From: JANWXD01 sp035575135
GTDB taxonomy: Bacteria > Acidobacteriota > Terriglobia > Bryobacterales > Bryobacteraceae
Assembly: GCA_035575135.1 (NCBI GenBank)
Contig: DATLYE010000039.1
Span: 1-64,000 of the forward strand
Direction of reading: 5' to 3'
DNA length: 64,000 nt
Both the position numbers and the translations under genes were made by a program. Below the pieces are notes generated by a model. The model was given only the letters and a program-made list of their open reading frames with translations. It ran no database searches and was not told the DNA's origin. Below are positions 8,832-18,211 of the stretch, piece by piece; within the stretch, counting starts at the first letter, position 1; every line of letters begins with the position of its first letter.

Positions 8832-11770
8832 AACGTCTGCCCCAGGGAGAAGTGGAACTGGAAGCGGCTGATGCGCTGCTCGGTCTGAACGGGGCATCCG
8901 AAGAGCAACTGTTCGCGAGTTCCCTGGCAGCCGAAGAAACGGGGGGAGTTGGGGGCAAACGCCAGGTCAAAGCGCACGGGTCCCACCGGCGTGCGGTAGC
9001 GGATGCCGAAGCCGAGGGCGTGCACCATGTAATTAAAGTCGTCGCGGTTTTTTTGGCGAGGACGGAGCGACACGGTTCCTGCCCGGGAGTATATGTTACC
9101 CGCATCGTGAAACACCGCGGCGCCCAGATTTTCTCCGATGAGGGGGAAGCGCAGTTCGGTGCTGAGCAGCACCATGGCCTTGCCGCCGAGGGGAAAGCCG
9201 GTGAGGAGGTCGCGGGGACCGGCCTGGTTTTCCGGGAAGCCGCGATGGGTCGAGGCGCCGCCGGCGAAAAAGCGCTCCGGCAGGGGGATGTCCTGCTCTT
9301 TGAGGGGCAGCGCCGGGTTGGTGCGCACGGTGCCGAGCAGGCCCACGGAGGCGGTGCGGGCCAGGACCAGCCGCGGGGTGAGGGTGTGGTAGGTGGAATT
9401 GCGGGCCACCAGGCGGAGGAAGTCGGTTTGAGAGCCGAAGAAGCTGGAGGCGTAGCCGAGGTCCAGGGAGTTATAGGTGCCGCGGCGGGAGTCGGTGGGA
9501 TCGTCGCGGCGGTCGTCCACATAGGTGGCCGCGAGCACGCCGACGCGGGCCGGCTGCGTCAGCAAGGGAATCAGTTCGGGCTGGATCTTGACGTCGCCGA
9601 CCGAGACGCGGCGGAAGGCGAACCGATAGAAGAGAGTGCGGGAGCGCGTCCAGCGGTGGGTGAGCTGGACGGAGCCTTCGCGGCGGCGGGCGGTAAAGGT
9701 ACGGACGTCGCGGGAGTCATCGTAGAGGGCGGTGAAGGAGAGGTCCACGTTGCGGCTGCCGCGGATCTGCGGGGCCAGGTAGGTGGCCAGGGCGCGCTGC
9801 TGGAGATTGGAGACGCGGCTGCGGAACAGCAAGGTGTGGCCGCGGCCCCGGAAGTTGAGCCGGCCGAAGTTGAAGGAGAGGCGGGGGCTGAAGCCGGCCT
9901 TGCCGCCGGGCGCCTCCAGACTAGCCGGATCGCCGCCAATGCGGGCGATTTCAGCGCCCACGCCGACGGCCACGGAATAACGACGCGCTTCTTCGAGCTG
10001 GTAGAGGACGTATTTGTATTTTTCCTCTCCGTCGGGGTTCTGGATGGCGGTATCCACCTTGGCGAAGATTCCCAGGTCGGAGAGCTGGCGCTGGGTTTCC
10101 AGCATTGCGGACTGCGAGATCGGTTCACCGGGATTCAGCAGGATGCGGCGGTGCACGATCTGGGGCCGGGTGTGCTGGAGGCCTCCGATGAGGACTTCAC
10201 GGACAAAGCGGCGCGGCCCTTCGTGGATGCGGAAGGTGAGTTCGGCGCGGTAGGGCTCGGGCGCCTGGCGCCAGCTCCATTCAAAGGAAGCGGACGGATA
10301 GCCGCGGTTGAAGTAGTAGGCCAGGATGTTGTCGCGGTCGGCGGCCACGTTGGCCTCGCTGAAGGGCTGACCGGGGGCGGATTGCAGCATGGAGCGGATG
10401 GTTTCGGCGTGTTCGGCGGAGGCGCCTTCGAGGTTGAGGTCCGAGACAAACCACTGGGGTCCCTCGCGGATTCGGAGGAAGACGGCGACTTCGCCCTCTT
10501 TGCCCCGGTAGTCGTGCTCGACGGTGCTTTCCACCTGGACGTCGCGAAAGCCGTTGGCGCGGTACAGATCCCGGATCGCCTCCAGGTCGCGCTCGAGCAG
10601 GCTCTGGCTGAAGCGCCCGCGGCGGAACTGGAAGGAAGCCGGGGTGACGAGCATGCGCTCGCGGATGGTTTCCCGATCGAAGTAGCGGTTCCCTTCGATG
10701 GCGACGCGGACGAGTTTGTAGCGCCGGCCGCGCTCGATGTGATAGACGATCTTCTGCCGGGCCGGGCCGTCGGCTTCCGTGGTGAAGGTCACTTTGGTGT
10801 CGAAGTAGCCCTGGTTCTGGAAGTACTCGGTGAGGTTTCCGGCGCCTTCGACGATGAGATCGCGGTCGGCGGAGCGCTCCTCGAAGACGGGCACGAGCCT
10901 CCGGAGGCGGCCGCGGGAAACCTGGGATCCCTCGGTCTCCACGGTGATGACGGGGCCCGCATGGGCGGAAAGGAAAGGCCGGGCGCGCCGGGTGTCGGTA
11001 TCGTAGTCCATCTTTTCCAGGCGCACCTCGGCCATGAGATGGTCCTGCTTCTGGTAGGCGCGGCGGATGCGCTCGAGTCCTTGCTGCAGGCGCGTTTCGG
11101 TGACGGGCCTCCAGCCGAGCAAGCCTTTCCATTTTGTGGCGCGGATGAGGCGGTCCGGAGGCCACACCGGATTGCCGCTGATCTGCGGGCGCGTGAACCG
11201 CGCGCGGGGCCCGGGCTCGACGCGAAACTGGATCATGGCCTGTTGCGTGCGCGAATCGTATTCGACGGAAGGCTCGACGCGGCTTTCGAAAAAACCGTTG
11301 CGCTCCAGGGTCTGGCGGAGCCCTTCGACGGCCTTGCGGAGGTCTTCTTCATGGAAGGGCGCGCCGAGGCTGAGTCCGGTGGCGTTGACGAGCTGGCCGA
11401 CGCTGGGCGGCTGGGGCACACGCTGGACGGCCACGGGGCCGACAAACCAGTTGTTCTGCGTGAGGAAGCGGAGGACGACCTCTCCGTTGTGCAGCTCGGC
11501 GTCCACGACGATGTCGGCGTAGCGCCCGGTGGCGTAGAGCCGCTCGATGGCGGTTTCGACGTCCTTCATCCGAAGAGGCTGTTTGCGCTTGAGGGGAAGG
11601 ATTTCGGCCAGTTCGGCGGGGGCGAGGGCCTGCTCTTTGGGCTCGAAGACGATGAGGCCGATGGGCTTGCCTTCGAAATCCTGCGTGGCAGCGCTGAGGC
11701 GCGGGAGCGCCCAGCACAGGCACGCCAACCCGATCGCGATCCAGGCGTCGCCAAGCCGCACTACCCGCAT
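8828..11770 (-). CDS. bamA: BamA/TamA-type outer membrane protein assembly factor (Omp85)
   Basis: 980 residues. Signal peptide about 1-28 (ending LPRLSA), then several tandem POTRA domains to about residue 590 (for example GNRYFDRETIRERMLVTPAS), then a 16-strand-type barrel. The barrel carries the Omp85 loop motif as GASTHRGFPENQAGP and ends in a beta-signal with terminal Phe (FQFHFSLGQTF). It inserts barrel proteins into the outer membrane. BamA usually has five POTRAs; the N-terminal part here is long enough for more. With tamB two genes downstream it may serve both the BamA and TamA roles. First gene of the operon; its promoter must lie in the 48 bases before thiF/moeB. Confidence 0.9.
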   Translation of the reverse strand: MRVVRLGDAWIAIGLACLCWALPRLSAATQDFEGKPIGLIVFEPKEQALAPAELAEILPLKRKQPLRMKDVETAIERLYATGRYADIVVDAELHNGEVVLRFLTQNNWFVGPVAVQRVPQPPSVGQLVNATGLSLGAPFHEEDLRKAVEGLRQTLERNGFFESRVEPSVEYDSRTQQAMIQFRVEPGPRARFTRPQISGNPVWPPDRLIRATKWKGLLGWRPVTETRLQQGLERIRRAYQKQDHLMAEVRLEKMDYDTDTRRARPFLSAHAGPVITVETEGSQVSRGRLRRLVPVFEERSADRDLIVEGAGNLTEYFQNQGYFDTKVTFTTEADGPARQKIVYHIERGRRYKLVRVAIEGNRYFDRETIRERMLVTPASFQFRRGRFSQSLLERDLEAIRDLYRANGFRDVQVESTVEHDYRGKEGEVAVFLRIREGPQWFVSDLNLEGASAEHAETIRSMLQSAPGQPFSEANVAADRDNILAYYFNRGYPSASFEWSWRQAPEPYRAELTFRIHEGPRRFVREVLIGGLQHTRPQIVHRRILLNPGEPISQSAMLETQRQLSDLGIFAKVDTAIQNPDGEEKYKYVLYQLEEARRYSVAVGVGAEIARIGGDPASLEAPGGKAGFSPRLSFNFGRLNFRGRGHTLLFRSRVSNLQQRALATYLAPQIRGSRNVDLSFTALYDDSRDVRTFTARRREGSVQLTHRWTRSRTLFYRFAFRRVSVGDVKIQPELIPLLTQPARVGVLAATYVDDRRDDPTDSRRGTYNSLDLGYASSFFGSQTDFLRLVARNSTYHTLTPRLVLARTASVGLLGTVRTNPALPLKEQDIPLPERFFAGGASTHRGFPENQAGPRDLLTGFPLGGKAMVLLSTELRFPLIGENLGAAVFHDAGNIYSRAGTVSLRPRQKNRDDFNYMVHALGFGIRYRTPVGPVRFDLAFAPNSPRFFGCQGTREQLLFGCPVQTEQRISRFQFHFSLGQTF

Positions 11771-11818
11771 GATACTTCACGGCGGCGGCCGTTCCGCCGC
11801 TGCTAGGATGGAGTCGGA

Positions 11819-12841
11819 ATGAAGCAGGGGCGCAAGGAGCGCTATTCCCGTCAGGTTGTGTTTGCGGAACTGGGCGAAGAAGGCCAGCGGCGCCTGTCGG
11901 AGGGCTGCGCCGTGATTGTGGGCTGCGGGGCGCTGGGGAGCTTTCAGGCCGACGCGCTGGCGCGCGCCGGGGCGGGACGGATCGTGCTGATTGACCGCGA
12001 TTACGTGGAGTGGAGCAACCTGCAACGGCAGTGCCTGTTCGAGGAAGCCGACGCCGAGGAAGGGCTGCCCAAGGCGGTGGCGGCGGCGCGGCGTCTGGGG
12101 CGGGTGAACTCGGAGATCGAAATCGTTCCGGTGGTGGCGGACCTGACGCCGGAGAACGCCGAAGAGCTGCTCGGCGGCGCGCAGGTGGTGCTGGACGGAA
12201 CGGACAACTTTGAAACGCGATACCTCATCAATGATTTTTGCGTGAGCCGGGGCATTGCCTGGATCTACGGCGGGGCGGTGGGCTCCTACGCTGTAGCCAT
12301 GCCGGTGCTGCCGGGCGAGACGGCGTGTCTCAAGTGCGTATATCCGGAACCGCCGGCCGGAGACCAGCCGACCTGCGAGACGGCCGGAGTTCTGAACGTG
12401 GCGCCGCAGTTCATTGCGGCGTTCCAGGCGGCGGAGGCCTTAAAGGTTCTGGCGGGGCGCAGGGAGAGCGTCACGCGGCGGATCCTGACGGCCGATCTGT
12501 GGCGGGGCGAAGTGCGGCAGGTGGCGATGCCGGCGCGCGATCCGGAGTGTCCGGCCTGCGGGCGCCGGATGTTCGTGCACCTGGAAGGGAGCGGGCGGGC
12601 GCCGGTGAGTCTGTGCGGGCGCAACGCAGTGCAGATCCATGAGCGGCGGCGGCCGATTGATCTGGAGGCGCTGGCGGGGCGGCTGGCGCGTCTGGGCGAA
12701 GTGCGGAGCAACGAGTTTGCGGTGCGGTTTGTGACGCCGCCTTACGAGCTGACGATCTTCCCGGACGGGCGGGCGATCATCAAGGGCACGAGCGATCCGG
12801 CGCTGGCGCGCAGCCTGTATGCGCGGTATGTGGGGAGTTGA
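11819..12841 (+). CDS. ThiF/MoeB-family E1-like adenylyltransferase
   Basis: 340 residues. It adenylates the C-terminal Gly-Gly of a ubiquitin-like sulfur carrier (ThiS or MoaD type). Visible are the nucleotide loop GCGALG (35-40), the LIDRDYVEWSNLQRQ segment, DGTDNFETRYLIN (127-139), the Zn ligands C170/C173 (CLKC) and C244/C247 (CPAC), and C186 in CETAGV at the catalytic-cysteine position. About 90 residues follow the second Zn pair (CGRNAVQIHER), an extension also seen in Firmicute ThiF; no rhodanese domain is present. No ThiS or MoaD gene is nearby, so ThiF versus MoeB is undecided. It converges with the amidase gene after a 20-base gap. Confidence 0.88.
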   Translation: MKQGRKERYSRQVVFAELGEEGQRRLSEGCAVIVGCGALGSFQADALARAGAGRIVLIDRDYVEWSNLQRQCLFEEADAEEGLPKAVAAARRLGRVNSEIEIVPVVADLTPENAEELLGGAQVVLDGTDNFETRYLINDFCVSRGIAWIYGGAVGSYAVAMPVLPGETACLKCVYPEPPAGDQPTCETAGVLNVAPQFIAAFQAAEALKVLAGRRESVTRRILTADLWRGEVRQVAMPARDPECPACGRRMFVHLEGSGRAPVSLCGRNAVQIHERRRPIDLEALAGRLARLGEVRSNEFAVRFVTPPYELTIFPDGRAIIKGTSDPALARSLYARYVGS

Positions 12842-12861
12842 GGGCCTCCGGGGCGGCGGCT

Positions 12862-15117
12862 CTAGCGGGCGGGCATCAGTGTGAGGACCTCGCGCGGCTG
12901 GGGGTGGTGGAAGCGGAGGGGCAGGCCGCGGCCTTCGGAGAAGGGGCGCCACTGGTCTTTGTAGTGGCGGGAGAGGAATTGGCCGGACTGGCCTGTCATG
13001 AGGTGGACGAGCGAGTTGTCCCACGCGGCCAGGTCGAAGACCAGGCGCAGCGAAGGGCCGAGCTCGGCGGTCACCTGCAGCACGGTTGTCTCTGAGCCGT
13101 CCAGGGGCACGGCGCCGATTCCCGTATACCGGCCCACCAACGGGAGCCGGCTCAGCACGGGGTGCACGAAGGCGAGCGTATTGTAGCGACCGTATCGCCA
13201 CCGCTCCATCCGGCGCCCCTGCAGGCGCTGCCCTTCCTCGACAGCGTCGGCGAGTCGGTCGAGCAGCACCTGATCGTAGTCGTCAAACCAGCCGGCGGGG
13301 CGCTCGTGGAGCAGTGTCTCCAGCGCCGCCGGCGCCATCAGGTCTTCGTAGACCAGACCCTTGCCCGGCGAGGCCCGCTCGGCAAAGGCGGTGCGCAGGT
13401 GGCGGTAGGCGAGCTCGGCGATCATGGGCTCGGGCGCGTCGCGCCGCATCCGGCCGTCCCACCGGGAAAGCAGGGCCACAGCCTGGACGACGAGCGGGTT
13501 GTTACTTTTTTTTCGTGCCTGCGCGGCGACTAACTGGCGCGCCAGAAAGTGCGAGAAGGAGGAGTAAGTGTCGGTCTGGATGCGGAGCATATCTTCAGGA
13601 CGCCAGCGCCGGCCCCGCTCGAGCAGTTCGCGGATGCGCCGGGCGCGATAGGGAGGCGCGAAGCGGCCGTTGACGGGGTAAGGGTAATCCTCCGGGAAAG
13701 GGTTCTGATTGGCGCTGACCAGAATTCCGGAGGGTGGGTTGAAGATCGAGGGCAGGGCTTCGAAGGGAATGTAGCCGTCCCATGCCGCCGTGGCCGGGTC
13801 GGCCGGGACGTCGCCGTGGTAGTTGCGGCGGATGGGAAGCTTGCCGGCCACCTGATAGCCGATATTGCCGTCCACGTCGGCGTAGACGAAGTTCAGCGGC
13901 GGTCCGGCCAGGCGGGCAAGGGCCGTGCGGAACTGTTGCCAGTCGCCGGCGCGGTTGATGTCCAGGAAGGGATAGGAAAAGGAACCCGGCTGAGCCGCGA
14001 TCCAGGCCATCGAGAGAAAGCGACCTTGCTCGGCGACAAAGATGGGGCCGCGCCGGGTGACCCAGTTGAACAAGGTGGCGCGCTGGCCGCCGCGCACCAG
14101 GATGATCTCCCGCTCCAGGCGGGCCTGTTCCATGCCCCCGCCTTCGGCATAGCGACCGGTTTGCGGATCGAAGCGCTCGACGAACAGATCCTGGACGTCG
14201 AAGCCGAGATTGGTGATGCCCCAGGCGATGCGCCGGTTGTGGCCGAGGATGATGCCGGGCAGGCCGGGGAGGGAGGCTCCGGCGGCGTCGAGGCCGGGCG
14301 CTTTCAGGTGCACCAGATACCAGATGGAGGGAAACGTCCATTCCAGATGCGGGTCATTGGCTAAGATGGGCCGGCCGCTTGCGGTGTGGCGACCTGCAAT
14401 GGCCCAGGCGTTGGAACCGGGAGGGGAGAATCCGCCCGCCCTGATGGAGAACAGGAAATCCACTTTGGCTGGGTCTCCGCCCTCGAGCAGGGCCTGCTTG
14501 CGGAGTTCCGTGCGCCAAGAGCGGGTGAGGCTGCGGAACATTTGCAGGCTGATGACGATGGAGTCGGCGATGGTCCAGGGGCGGGGGTCGTAGCGCAGGA
14601 CGGTGAACTCGAGCGGAAGCCGCCCGCGGTGGGTTTCGATGAAGTGATTGACCCCGCGGGCATAGGCGGCAAGCGCGGCGCGGTCTTCGCCATTGACGGC
14701 GCGGGCGTGCTCTTCGGCGACGCGGCGGAGGCGCATCCGGCGGGCTTCCTGATCCGAGGCCAGCGCTGCCGGTCCGACCACCTCGGCCAGCTCCCCGGAG
14801 GCGGCCCGGCGCATGGCGTCCATTTGCCAGAGGCGGTCCTGCGCCGTGGCGAAGCCCTGCGCGAACAAAGCGTCTTCGAGGGAGGCAGCTTCGATGTGCG
14901 GCACGCCGAGCGCGTCGCGGGCGATGGTGACCGGCCGGCGGACGGGGGCCGAGACCGAGCCCGAGGTCTGCGGGAGCGGCCGCCAAGCCCACCAGTAGCC
15001 GACAAAGAGAATCAGGGCCAGCGCCGCGCCGGCCGCCACGTTAAGATATTTGAGGACTCGACGGGACAGCACTTGGAAATTGTAGCGGAAGGCTGTGCTG
15101 CCGCCGTCCGCCTCCAT
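12862..15117 (-). CDS. Penicillin amidase family (Ntn-hydrolase) acylase
   Basis: 751 residues with an N-terminal membrane anchor or signal (AAGAALALILFVGYWW, about 29-44). The family nucleophile is Ser235 in PPGSNAWAI; the chain would be self-cleaved just before it into alpha and beta subunits. Other family marks are DALGVPHIEA and ANDPHLEW. Members cleave amide bonds of beta-lactams, N-acyl homoserine lactones or other acylated amines; the substrate cannot be told. The ATG at 15117 shares bases with the ATG of the divergent CNNM gene, so one start may be wrong; an in-frame GTG at 15072 would still keep the anchor. Confidence 0.9.
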   Translation of the reverse strand: MEADGGSTAFRYNFQVLSRRVLKYLNVAAGAALALILFVGYWWAWRPLPQTSGSVSAPVRRPVTIARDALGVPHIEAASLEDALFAQGFATAQDRLWQMDAMRRAASGELAEVVGPAALASDQEARRMRLRRVAEEHARAVNGEDRAALAAYARGVNHFIETHRGRLPLEFTVLRYDPRPWTIADSIVISLQMFRSLTRSWRTELRKQALLEGGDPAKVDFLFSIRAGGFSPPGSNAWAIAGRHTASGRPILANDPHLEWTFPSIWYLVHLKAPGLDAAGASLPGLPGIILGHNRRIAWGITNLGFDVQDLFVERFDPQTGRYAEGGGMEQARLEREIILVRGGQRATLFNWVTRRGPIFVAEQGRFLSMAWIAAQPGSFSYPFLDINRAGDWQQFRTALARLAGPPLNFVYADVDGNIGYQVAGKLPIRRNYHGDVPADPATAAWDGYIPFEALPSIFNPPSGILVSANQNPFPEDYPYPVNGRFAPPYRARRIRELLERGRRWRPEDMLRIQTDTYSSFSHFLARQLVAAQARKKSNNPLVVQAVALLSRWDGRMRRDAPEPMIAELAYRHLRTAFAERASPGKGLVYEDLMAPAALETLLHERPAGWFDDYDQVLLDRLADAVEEGQRLQGRRMERWRYGRYNTLAFVHPVLSRLPLVGRYTGIGAVPLDGSETTVLQVTAELGPSLRLVFDLAAWDNSLVHLMTGQSGQFLSRHYKDQWRPFSEGRGLPLRFHHPQPREVLTLMPAR

Positions 15118-16480
15118 GGACGAGGTCTATTACGGTTACCGTTTCCTGCTGCTGGTGCTGATTCTGGGAGCCAACGCCTTCTTCGCCGGTGCGGAGGTGG
15201 CGCTGGTTTCCGTGCGGCCCTCCCGGCTGCGGGAGATGGCTAGACAAGGGCACACCGGCGCGCAGGCGGCTCTGAGCCTGCTCGGGAATCCGGAGCGGCT
15301 GCTTTCGGTGGTGCAGGTGGGGGTGACCGCCGCCAGCCTCGGACTGGGATGGGCGGGAGAAGATACTCTGTTTCGCTTTTTTACGGGGTTGTTCGAGCCG
15401 ACGCTGTCCCCGGGCGGCGAGCGCGCGCTGCACTGGGTGAGTTTTCTGACGGCGTTTCTGCTGATGAGCTACCTGCACGTGGTTTTGGGCGAAGTGGCGC
15501 CGAAGAATCTGGCCATCGAGAAGGCGGACCGCCTGGCGGTGCTGGTAGCGCCACCGCTGCTCGTGTTCTACCGCCTGACGGAGCCCTTCGTGTACGTGAT
15601 CGAGCGCTCCGCGGCGGCGGTGGCGCGGCTGCTCGGCCTGCGCGGGGAGCCGCTGGGAGGCGGACACTCGGCCGAGGAGCTGAAGCTGATTATCAGCCGG
15701 GAGCAGGTCCGCTTCCCGGCCTTCGAGCGGGAGGCGATTCAGCGACTGCTGGACCTGAGCGGTGTGGCGGTGCGGGAGATCATGGTGCCGCGCCACGATG
15801 TGGTGGCGGTCCCGGCGGACGCTTCTCTGGAGGAAGTCGTCGCCGCGATGCTCGAACACCAATACTCGCGAGTACCGGTCTACGAAGGGCAGCCGGAGCG
15901 GATTTTAGGCATTCTGCACTTCAAGGATGTGCTGCGGCTGCGGGAGGAATTCCGCGGCGCCGAAGCGTCGCGCCGGGCCATGTTGCGGTTTCGGCTGCGC
16001 TCGGTGTTGCGCAAGCCGGTGGTGGTGCCCGAATCGAAGCCGGTGAGTCAGATGCTGGATGAGTTTCGGCGCTCGCGCTGTCACATGGCGCTGGTGGTGG
16101 ACGAGTTCGGGACGATTTCCGGGATTGTGACGCTCGAAGACGTGCTGGAGCAGATCTTCGGGGAGATCGAGGACGAACACGACGCGGTGCGCCAGGCGCC
16201 GGCGGCGGGCGCGGAAGCGCTAGAGGTGGAAGGCACGACGAGCATCCGCGATCTGGCGGCGCAATACGGCATCACGCTTCCGAGCGGGGCGGGATTCGAG
16301 ACGCTGGCGGGGTTTCTGCTGTACCGGCTGGGCTATATTCCCAAGCGCGGGGACAGCGTGGAGTACGAAGGGCGGCGCTACACGGTGGTGGAAATGGAAC
16401 GCAACCGGATCGCACGGGTGCGGATCGAGCCGGCGGCGGTGCCCGAGGCGGCGCCTAGCGGTCCCGGCGCATCTTCCTGA
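15116..16480 (+). CDS. CNNM/HlyC-CorC family membrane protein with CBS pair
   Basis: 454 residues from ATG 15116 (461 from GTG 15095, which has GGAAGG only two bases before it). The DUF21/CNNM transmembrane domain covers about residues 5-195, a CBS pair follows (IMVPRHDVVAVPADASLEEV to FGTISGIVTLEDVLEQIFGE), and a CorC_HlyC domain ends the protein. Such proteins act in Mg2+/divalent cation efflux or homeostasis; the old name hemolysin is historical. The gene overlaps the convergent TPR gene by 26 bases at its 3' end. Confidence 0.9.
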   Translation: MDEVYYGYRFLLLVLILGANAFFAGAEVALVSVRPSRLREMARQGHTGAQAALSLLGNPERLLSVVQVGVTAASLGLGWAGEDTLFRFFTGLFEPTLSPGGERALHWVSFLTAFLLMSYLHVVLGEVAPKNLAIEKADRLAVLVAPPLLVFYRLTEPFVYVIERSAAAVARLLGLRGEPLGGGHSAEELKLIISREQVRFPAFEREAIQRLLDLSGVAVREIMVPRHDVVAVPADASLEEVVAAMLEHQYSRVPVYEGQPERILGILHFKDVLRLREEFRGAEASRRAMLRFRLRSVLRKPVVVPESKPVSQMLDEFRRSRCHMALVVDEFGTISGIVTLEDVLEQIFGEIEDEHDAVRQAPAAGAEALEVEGTTSIRDLAAQYGITLPSGAGFETLAGFLLYRLGYIPKRGDSVEYEGRRYTVVEMERNRIARVRIEPAAVPEAAPSGPGASS

Positions 16481-17390
16481 GACGTTCGAACTCGGCGAGG
16501 GCCGCAGCGGCGGCTGCCGCGTCGCCCTGGCGGCGGTAAAGGCGGGCCAGCGCGTAGTGGGGCTCCGGGGAGCGGGGATCGAGTTCGGCCGCGCGGCGGA
16601 GTTGTTCGATGGCTTCCTCGACGGCGCCGCGTTTTTCGAGCAGCGTGCCGAGGCGCAGGCGAGCCTGGGCGAGCCCGGGGCCGAGCTGGACGGCTTCGCG
16701 CAAGTACGGCTCGGCCTCCGCGATCCGGCCGAGCTTGAGCAACAGCGTGCCGAGATTCAAGGCAGGCCACGGCGAGCGGGAGGGCTGCTGGCGGTTCAGA
16801 CGCACGGCCTGCTGGTAGCTGGCGACGGCCTCCTCGAAGCGTCCCAGGGCCTCCAGGCATAAGCCCAGGTTGTCGTGGGCGCGCACGAAATCGGGCCGCA
16901 GCTCGAGGACGCGGCGGAAGCCGGCGGCGGCCGCTTCGAACTTCTGGTCGTCGTAGTCCAGGCGGGCCAGCCAGTAGAGATAGAGCGGGTTTTGCGGATG
17001 CGCCTGGCGGAGCAGTTCGAGTTCGCCGCGCGCCAGATCGCGGCGCTTGACGGCAACGTAGGCCATCGCCAGCGTAAAGCGGCTGGAGGGATCCAGCGGG
17101 CCGAGCTCGCCGGCGCGCTGAAAGGCCCGCACCGCGTTCCAGTATTTGCCGCCGAGAAAGCAGACTCCCGCCAGCAGCTTGAGCAGTTCCTGGGAGGTGG
17201 GATTTGCGCTGACAGCTTCCTCCAGGAGCGCTTCGGCGCGCTCGAACTGCCGTGCCGCCAGCGCCTGTTCGACGGCGGCGCGGCGCTGCGGGCTCAGCGG
17301 CGCAGAGGCGAAAGGCAACGGCGGCGGTGTTTCGAGCTGCGCGCGAAGCATCGAAGCCGCAAGGACGCTGAGGAGCAGGGCGCGGGTCAT
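16455..17390 (-). CDS. TPR repeat protein (fourth gene of TPR operon)
   Basis: 311 residues with a signal peptide (ALLLSVLAASMLRA, about 4-17) and some seven tetratricopeptide repeats with the usual W/L/G/Y/A/F/A/P pattern. It is probably a periplasmic or lipid-free envelope scaffold. The ATG overlaps the stop of the preceding TPR gene (ATGA, 17387-17390). No catalytic domain is visible. The specific partner is unknown; the four-gene TPR operon lies opposite a large TonB-receptor-like gene. Confidence 0.85.
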   Translation of the reverse strand: MTRALLLSVLAASMLRAQLETPPPLPFASAPLSPQRRAAVEQALAARQFERAEALLEEAVSANPTSQELLKLLAGVCFLGGKYWNAVRAFQRAGELGPLDPSSRFTLAMAYVAVKRRDLARGELELLRQAHPQNPLYLYWLARLDYDDQKFEAAAAGFRRVLELRPDFVRAHDNLGLCLEALGRFEEAVASYQQAVRLNRQQPSRSPWPALNLGTLLLKLGRIAEAEPYLREAVQLGPGLAQARLRLGTLLEKRGAVEEAIEQLRRAAELDPRSPEPHYALARLYRRQGDAAAAAAALAEFERLRKMRRDR

Positions 17391-18211
17391 TTCCGTTGGG
17401 CTTCCAGTTTGCTGCGCAGTGTGCGCGCGGCGAGACTCTCCGGGACCAGCGCCAGCTCGCGATCCAAAGCCTGGCGCGCTTCGGCGGTTTTGCCCTGGGC
17501 CAGATAGACGGTTGCCAGGGCGAAGTGGATCTCCGGGAGCTCGGGATCGCGGCGCACCGCTTCCTGGTAGGCGCGGGCGGCCAGCTCGAGCCGGCCCTGG
17601 GCCTGGAAGGCCTCACCGAGGGCCTGATACAGGCGCGGGGACCGATCTGGCGCGCGGCGCAACTGGTCCAGGCACCAGGCCGACAGCCTCATGTAGGCGC
17701 GTCCGAGCTGGTAGAGGTATTCGGGCTCGCCGGGTGCGAGCCGGAGCAAGGTTTCCCATTGCTCGATCGCAGCCAGAAAGTCGCCGCGCCGTTCGTACGT
17801 TCTCGCCAGATGGAGGCGGGCGAGCGGCTCGCGCGGGGCGAGGCGCACGGCGGCTTCCAGTTCGGCGGCGGCTTCGGCGGCGCGTCCGAGCGCAAGCAAA
17901 CTGGCGCCCAGCGCGATGCGGGGCGCGGCGTAATCGGGATCGAGGCGGATGGCTTCGCGAAACTGGGTGGCGGCGCGCTGGTGGTCGCCGCGTTGCTGAT
18001 AGACCAGTCCGAGGTTGTTGTGGAGGAACGCGGTCTTACCTCCGCGGGCCAGCACTTCGAGAAACGCCTTTTCGGCGGCTTCGAGGCGCCCGGCTTTGTA
18101 GTGGGCCACACCCTGGTGGAAGAGGGCTTCCTCGGCCGGAGCGAGCTGGGCCCCGGCCGGCAACGCTGCAAGCGCGGCCGCAAACAACCACAGAGCCGGG
18201 CGCCGGATCAT
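17387..18211 (-). CDS. TPR repeat protein (third gene of TPR operon)
   Basis: 274 residues with a signal peptide (LWLFAAALAALPAGAQ, about 8-23) followed by six or so TPR motifs (for example AAPRIALGASLLALGRAAEA). No enzymatic domain. ATGA overlaps join it to its neighbours at both ends (17387-17390 and 18208-18211), so co-translation with the other TPR genes is likely. Role inferred only as a secreted protein-protein interaction module. Confidence 0.85.
   Translation of the reverse strand: MIRRPALWLFAAALAALPAGAQLAPAEEALFHQGVAHYKAGRLEAAEKAFLEVLARGGKTAFLHNNLGLVYQQRGDHQRAATQFREAIRLDPDYAAPRIALGASLLALGRAAEAAAELEAAVRLAPREPLARLHLARTYERRGDFLAAIEQWETLLRLAPGEPEYLYQLGRAYMRLSAWCLDQLRRAPDRSPRLYQALGEAFQAQGRLELAARAYQEAVRRDPELPEIHFALATVYLAQGKTAEARQALDRELALVPESLAARTLRSKLEAQRK

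Noticed and set aside
8852..11806. 984-codon open frame on the plus strand opposite bamA
   Set aside because: Lies almost entirely on a clear Omp85 gene and has no recognisable motif or family.
15095..16480. Literal reading of the CNNM gene as a hemolysin
   Set aside because: The HlyC/CorC label is historical; DUF21 plus CBS plus CorC domains indicate a cation-handling membrane protein.
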